Positions 4,971 to 7,379 of a stretch of DNA of 7,379 nt are shown piece by piece. The DNA comes from an uncultured Gemmatimonadota bacterium (GTDB taxonomy: Bacteria; Gemmatimonadota; Gemmatimonadetes; Longimicrobiales; Gaopeijiaceae). Both the position numbers and the translations under genes were made by a program. Below the pieces are notes generated by a model. It was not told the DNA's origin, ran no database searches, and was given only the letters and a program-made list of their open reading frames with translations. The stretch's first letter is position 1, and each line of letters starts with the position of its first letter. Location: NCBI GenBank assembly GCA_938030915.1, contig CALHIO010000306.1, positions 1 through 7,379 on the forward strand, given 5' to 3'.

Positions 4971-7307
4971 ATGAGCGAGACGAACAACCCGCCCTCCGAG
5001 GGCACGGACTTCATCCGGCAGCAGATCCGGGCCGACCTGGCCTCCGGCCGTTACGGCGGGCGTGTCGTGACCCGGTTTCCTCCTGAACCCAACGGGTATC
5101 TGCACGTCGGTCACGCCACGGCGATCTGCCTGAATTTCGGGATCGCGGAGGAGTTCGGAGGTCGATTTCACCTTCGCTTCGATGATACGAACCCCGAGAA
5201 GGAAAACGAGGAGTTCGTGCGCGGAATCAAGGAGGATATCCGGTGGCTCGGCGCGGAGTGGGGTGAGCATCTCTACTTCGCGTCCGACTACTTCGAGCGG
5301 ATGTACGACTGCGCCGTTCTTCTGATCCGGAAGGGCCTCGCATACGTCGACTCGCAGCCACTGGAGGCCATACGTGAGGGACGCGGGACCGTCACGGAGC
5401 CTGGCACACCCTCACCGTACCGGGATCGGTCGGTGGACGAGAACCTCGATCTGTTCGCGCGGATGCGGGCCGGAGAGTTCGAAGACGGCGCCCATGTCCT
5501 CAGGGGAAAGATCGACATGGGGCACCCGAACATGCTCATGCGTGACCCGGTCCTCTATCGAATTCGCCACGCCCACCATTACCGGCAGGGTAACGACTGG
5601 TGCATCTACCCCCTCTATGACTATGCGCACTGCCTGGAGGATGCGTTCGAGGACGTGACGCACTCGATCTGCACGATCGAGTTCGAGAACAACCGGGAGC
5701 TGTACGACTGGGTTCTCGAGAGCACGGGATTCGAGGAGCCTCGACCTCACCAGTACGAGTGGGCCGGTCTGGACCTCGAGAATGCGGTGCTCTCCAAGCG
5801 TGCGATCGGCCCCCTCGTCGGGGCGGGCCTCGTATCTGGGTGGGATGACCCGCGGCTCGCGACGATTTCCGCATACCGGCGTCGCGGCGTGCCTCCCGAG
5901 GCCATCCGGTTGTTCGCTCGTCTCGTCGGTGTATCCCGGTCCGGAGGGCGAACCGAAGAGGACAAGTTCGAATACGCGATACGGGAGGTGCTCAACACCG
6001 AGGCGCCGAGAGTCATGGCGGTCCTCGATCCGATCCGGGTCGTGCTCACGAATCTGCCCGAGGAGCACACGGAATCGTTCGAGATCGCTTCGTTCCCGCC
6101 CGACGTCGACCGTGCCGGCTCTCGACCCGTGCCGTTCGGCCGTGAGGTGTGGATCGAGCGGTCCGACTTCGCCGAGGACCCGCCGGCTGGGTTCCGTCGG
6201 CTGGTTCCCGGTGGCGAGGTCCGTCTTCGAGGCGCGTACGTGATCCGATGCGAGGACGTCGTAAGGGATGAAGCCGGCGCGATCGTCGAACTTCGCTGCT
6301 CCGTCGATCCGAACACGCGGGGCGGGGGAAGCCCCGAGGGTCGCAAGGTGAAGGGTACGATTCATTGGGTTGCCGTCTCAGACGCGCTCGAGGCCGAGGT
6401 CCGGCTCTTCTCGGCACTTCTGCGCCCTCTGGATGCCGAGGCTGCGGAGGAGCCCGACATCATCGACCGAGTCGATCCGGAGTCCCTGCAGGTCGTCCGC
6501 GGAGCCAAGATCGAGCCTTCGATCGCGTCGGACGACCCCGAAGCCCGGTATCAGTTCGAGCGCACCGGATACTTCTGGCGAGACCCCGTGGAAGGGCGGG
6601 GAGCACAACTGGTCTTCAACCGCATCGTCGCCCTGAAGAGCACCTACCGGGAGGCTCCGGTCGCGGATCGTGCGGGCCAGAGGGAGCGCACCTCCGTCGA
6701 ACGGGTGACCGGACCGTCGGTGAAGCCTCAGATCAGTGATACGCGCCACGCGGCGCGTGAGGCTGATCCGCGTCTGATGGCCCGGTTCGAGTCGCTGCAG
6801 AGCGAGCATGGACTCTCGACGGAGCATGCGGACCTTCTGACCGGTTCGGTGGCTTCCGTCACCTTCTTCGATGCAGCGATCGGTGAACACGCGGATGCCG
6901 CGGATGTGGCATCGTGGATCGTGACGGATGTCCGGGGCCTCCTCGGAGATGGCGGACTGGCCGATCTCCGGTTCTCAGGTGATGCCCTCGGCCGCCTCGT
7001 CGGTCTCGTCGCCGACGGTGCCGTGAGCCGGCGTGCTGCCAAGGACGTTCTCGCTCGCATGGCCGAGACCGGCGGGGATCCGGCGGCACTGATCGACGAG
7101 ATGGGCCTCGCGGCGGTGTCGGACTCCGATCAGCTCGGCGGAGTGATCGACGGCGTGCTGTCGGTGATGCCGGACAAGGTCGAGGCGTACCGGGGTGGAA
7201 AGACGAACCTCATCGGCCTTTTCATCGGTGAAGTCATGAAGGCGACGAAGGGCGCGGCCGACCCGAAGGCCGTACGGACACTGCTCAGTGAGAGGCTCGA
7301 CTCGTGA
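4971..7307 (+). CDS. glnS: Glutaminyl-tRNA synthetase with C-terminal YqeY/GatB-type domain
   Basis: Charges tRNA-Gln with glutamine in the cytoplasm (class I synthetase; Gln + ATP + tRNA). 778 residues against about 554 for E. coli GlnRS. The catalytic core has PPEPNGYLHVGH (37-48; HIGH motif H45-H48), FDDTNPEKE (70-78, amino-acid binding), YPLYDYAH (213-220), FENNRELYDWV typical of GlnRS, and the KMSKS-loop variant VLSKR (273-277) before GWDDPRL. The anticodon-binding barrels span ~345-555, with KGTIHWV (461-467), RTGYFWRD (531-538) and VFNRIVALK (548-556), all GlnRS rather than GluRS signatures. After a linker, residues ~600-778 match the tail of GatB/YqeY: LARM near 694-697, VEAYRGGKTNLIGLFIGEVM (737-756), then KATKGAADP. 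Such a tail is known in D. radiodurans GlnRS, where it aids tRNA binding. The start at 4971 is the first ATG after the terminator; it lacks a Shine-Dalgarno. The stop overlaps gltX. Confidence 0.97.
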   Translation: MSETNNPPSEGTDFIRQQIRADLASGRYGGRVVTRFPPEPNGYLHVGHATAICLNFGIAEEFGGRFHLRFDDTNPEKENEEFVRGIKEDIRWLGAEWGEHLYFASDYFERMYDCAVLLIRKGLAYVDSQPLEAIREGRGTVTEPGTPSPYRDRSVDENLDLFARMRAGEFEDGAHVLRGKIDMGHPNMLMRDPVLYRIRHAHHYRQGNDWCIYPLYDYAHCLEDAFEDVTHSICTIEFENNRELYDWVLESTGFEEPRPHQYEWAGLDLENAVLSKRAIGPLVGAGLVSGWDDPRLATISAYRRRGVPPEAIRLFARLVGVSRSGGRTEEDKFEYAIREVLNTEAPRVMAVLDPIRVVLTNLPEEHTESFEIASFPPDVDRAGSRPVPFGREVWIERSDFAEDPPAGFRRLVPGGEVRLRGAYVIRCEDVVRDEAGAIVELRCSVDPNTRGGGSPEGRKVKGTIHWVAVSDALEAEVRLFSALLRPLDAEAAEEPDIIDRVDPESLQVVRGAKIEPSIASDDPEARYQFERTGYFWRDPVEGRGAQLVFNRIVALKSTYREAPVADRAGQRERTSVERVTGPSVKPQISDTRHAAREADPRLMARFESLQSEHGLSTEHADLLTGSVASVTFFDAAIGEHADAADVASWIVTDVRGLLGDGGLADLRFSGDALGRLVGLVADGAVSRRAAKDVLARMAETGGDPAALIDEMGLAAVSDSDQLGGVIDGVLSVMPDKVEAYRGGKTNLIGLFIGEVMKATKGAADPKAVRTLLSERLDS
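7291..7295 (+). promoter_or_regulatory. Ribosome binding site deciding the gltX start
   Basis: AGAGG lies 8 bases before the GTG at 7304 but 14 bases before the in-frame ATG at 7310, so it favours the GTG start. It lies inside the last codons of glnS. Confidence 0.5.
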
Positions 7308-7379
7308 CCATGCGACTTCGCTTCGCTCCGTCGCCGACGGGGTATCTGCACGTCGGTGGTGCGCGCACGGCGGTCTTCA
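7304..7379 (+). CDS. gltX: Glutamyl-tRNA synthetase (3'-partial, N-terminus only)
   Basis: Only the first 25 codons lie in the window. RLRFAPSPTGYLHVGGARTA is the N-terminal signature of bacterial glutamyl-tRNA synthetase, including the HIGH-motif variant HVGG that separates it from the HVGH of GlnRS next door. The enzyme attaches glutamate to tRNA-Glu in the cytoplasm. Two in-frame starts are possible: GTG at 7304, whose GTGA overlaps the glnS stop by 4 bases and has the better-spaced Shine-Dalgarno, and ATG at 7310, two codons later. Either implies co-transcription and probably translational coupling with glnS. Whether this GluRS is discriminating or non-discriminating cannot be told from this fragment. 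Confidence 0.93.
   Translation, partial: MTMRLRFAPSPTGYLHVGGARTAVF

Noticed and set aside
4569..5270. 233-codon minus-strand frame with repeats of the GREVDGRAPEGR kind
   Set aside because: The repeats are the complement of the SRPS tract. The frame also runs through the terminator and the glnS start, so it is a shadow.

Overview
This is a GC-rich window (roughly 60 % or more G+C by eye) with all genes on the + strand. It reads like the chromosome of a Gram-negative, didermic, probably free-living bacterium. The evidence for an outer membrane is an RND efflux pump subunit and a secreted beta-barrel protein ending in Phe. The glutaminyl-tRNA synthetase carries a C-terminal GatB/YqeY-type tail, as described for Deinococcus radiodurans and seen in scattered GC-rich phyla. 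I would guess Gemmatimonadota or a similar GC-rich environmental lineage, but this is an impression, not a demonstrated assignment.

Layout: (1) nt 1-2514, the C-terminal four fifths of an RND inner-membrane transporter whose start lies upstream. (2) nt 2515-2627, a short intergenic region with a close match to a sigma-54 (-24/-12) promoter; GTCCC/GGGAC half-sites lie 11 bp apart just upstream, inside the end of the RND gene. (3) nt 2628-3383, a small outer-membrane beta-barrel protein. (4) nt 3394-4878, a secreted protein of unknown function with a four-cysteine N-terminal region, a Tyr/Gly/Trp-rich middle and a long Arg/Ser/Pro tail of SRPS repeats. (5) nt 4900-4941, a strong intrinsic terminator. 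(6) nt 4971-7307, glnS (GlnRS fused to a YqeY-like tail), with no Shine-Dalgarno and a -10-like element so close to the ATG that a leaderless transcript is likely. (7) nt 7304-7379, the first codons of gltX, overlapping the glnS stop.

How the genes fit together: genes 3 and 4 look like one transcription unit, with the sigma-54-type promoter in front, the second gene's ribosome binding site overlapping the first gene's stop codon, and the terminator at the end. Both products are exported, so this is probably a regulated cell-envelope unit, and it is the most interesting part of the window. glnS and gltX form a translationally coupled pair of tRNA synthetases for Gln and Glu. The RND gene probably belongs to an upstream efflux operon that ends here. 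There are no tRNA or rRNA genes, insertion sequences, CRISPR arrays or phage genes.
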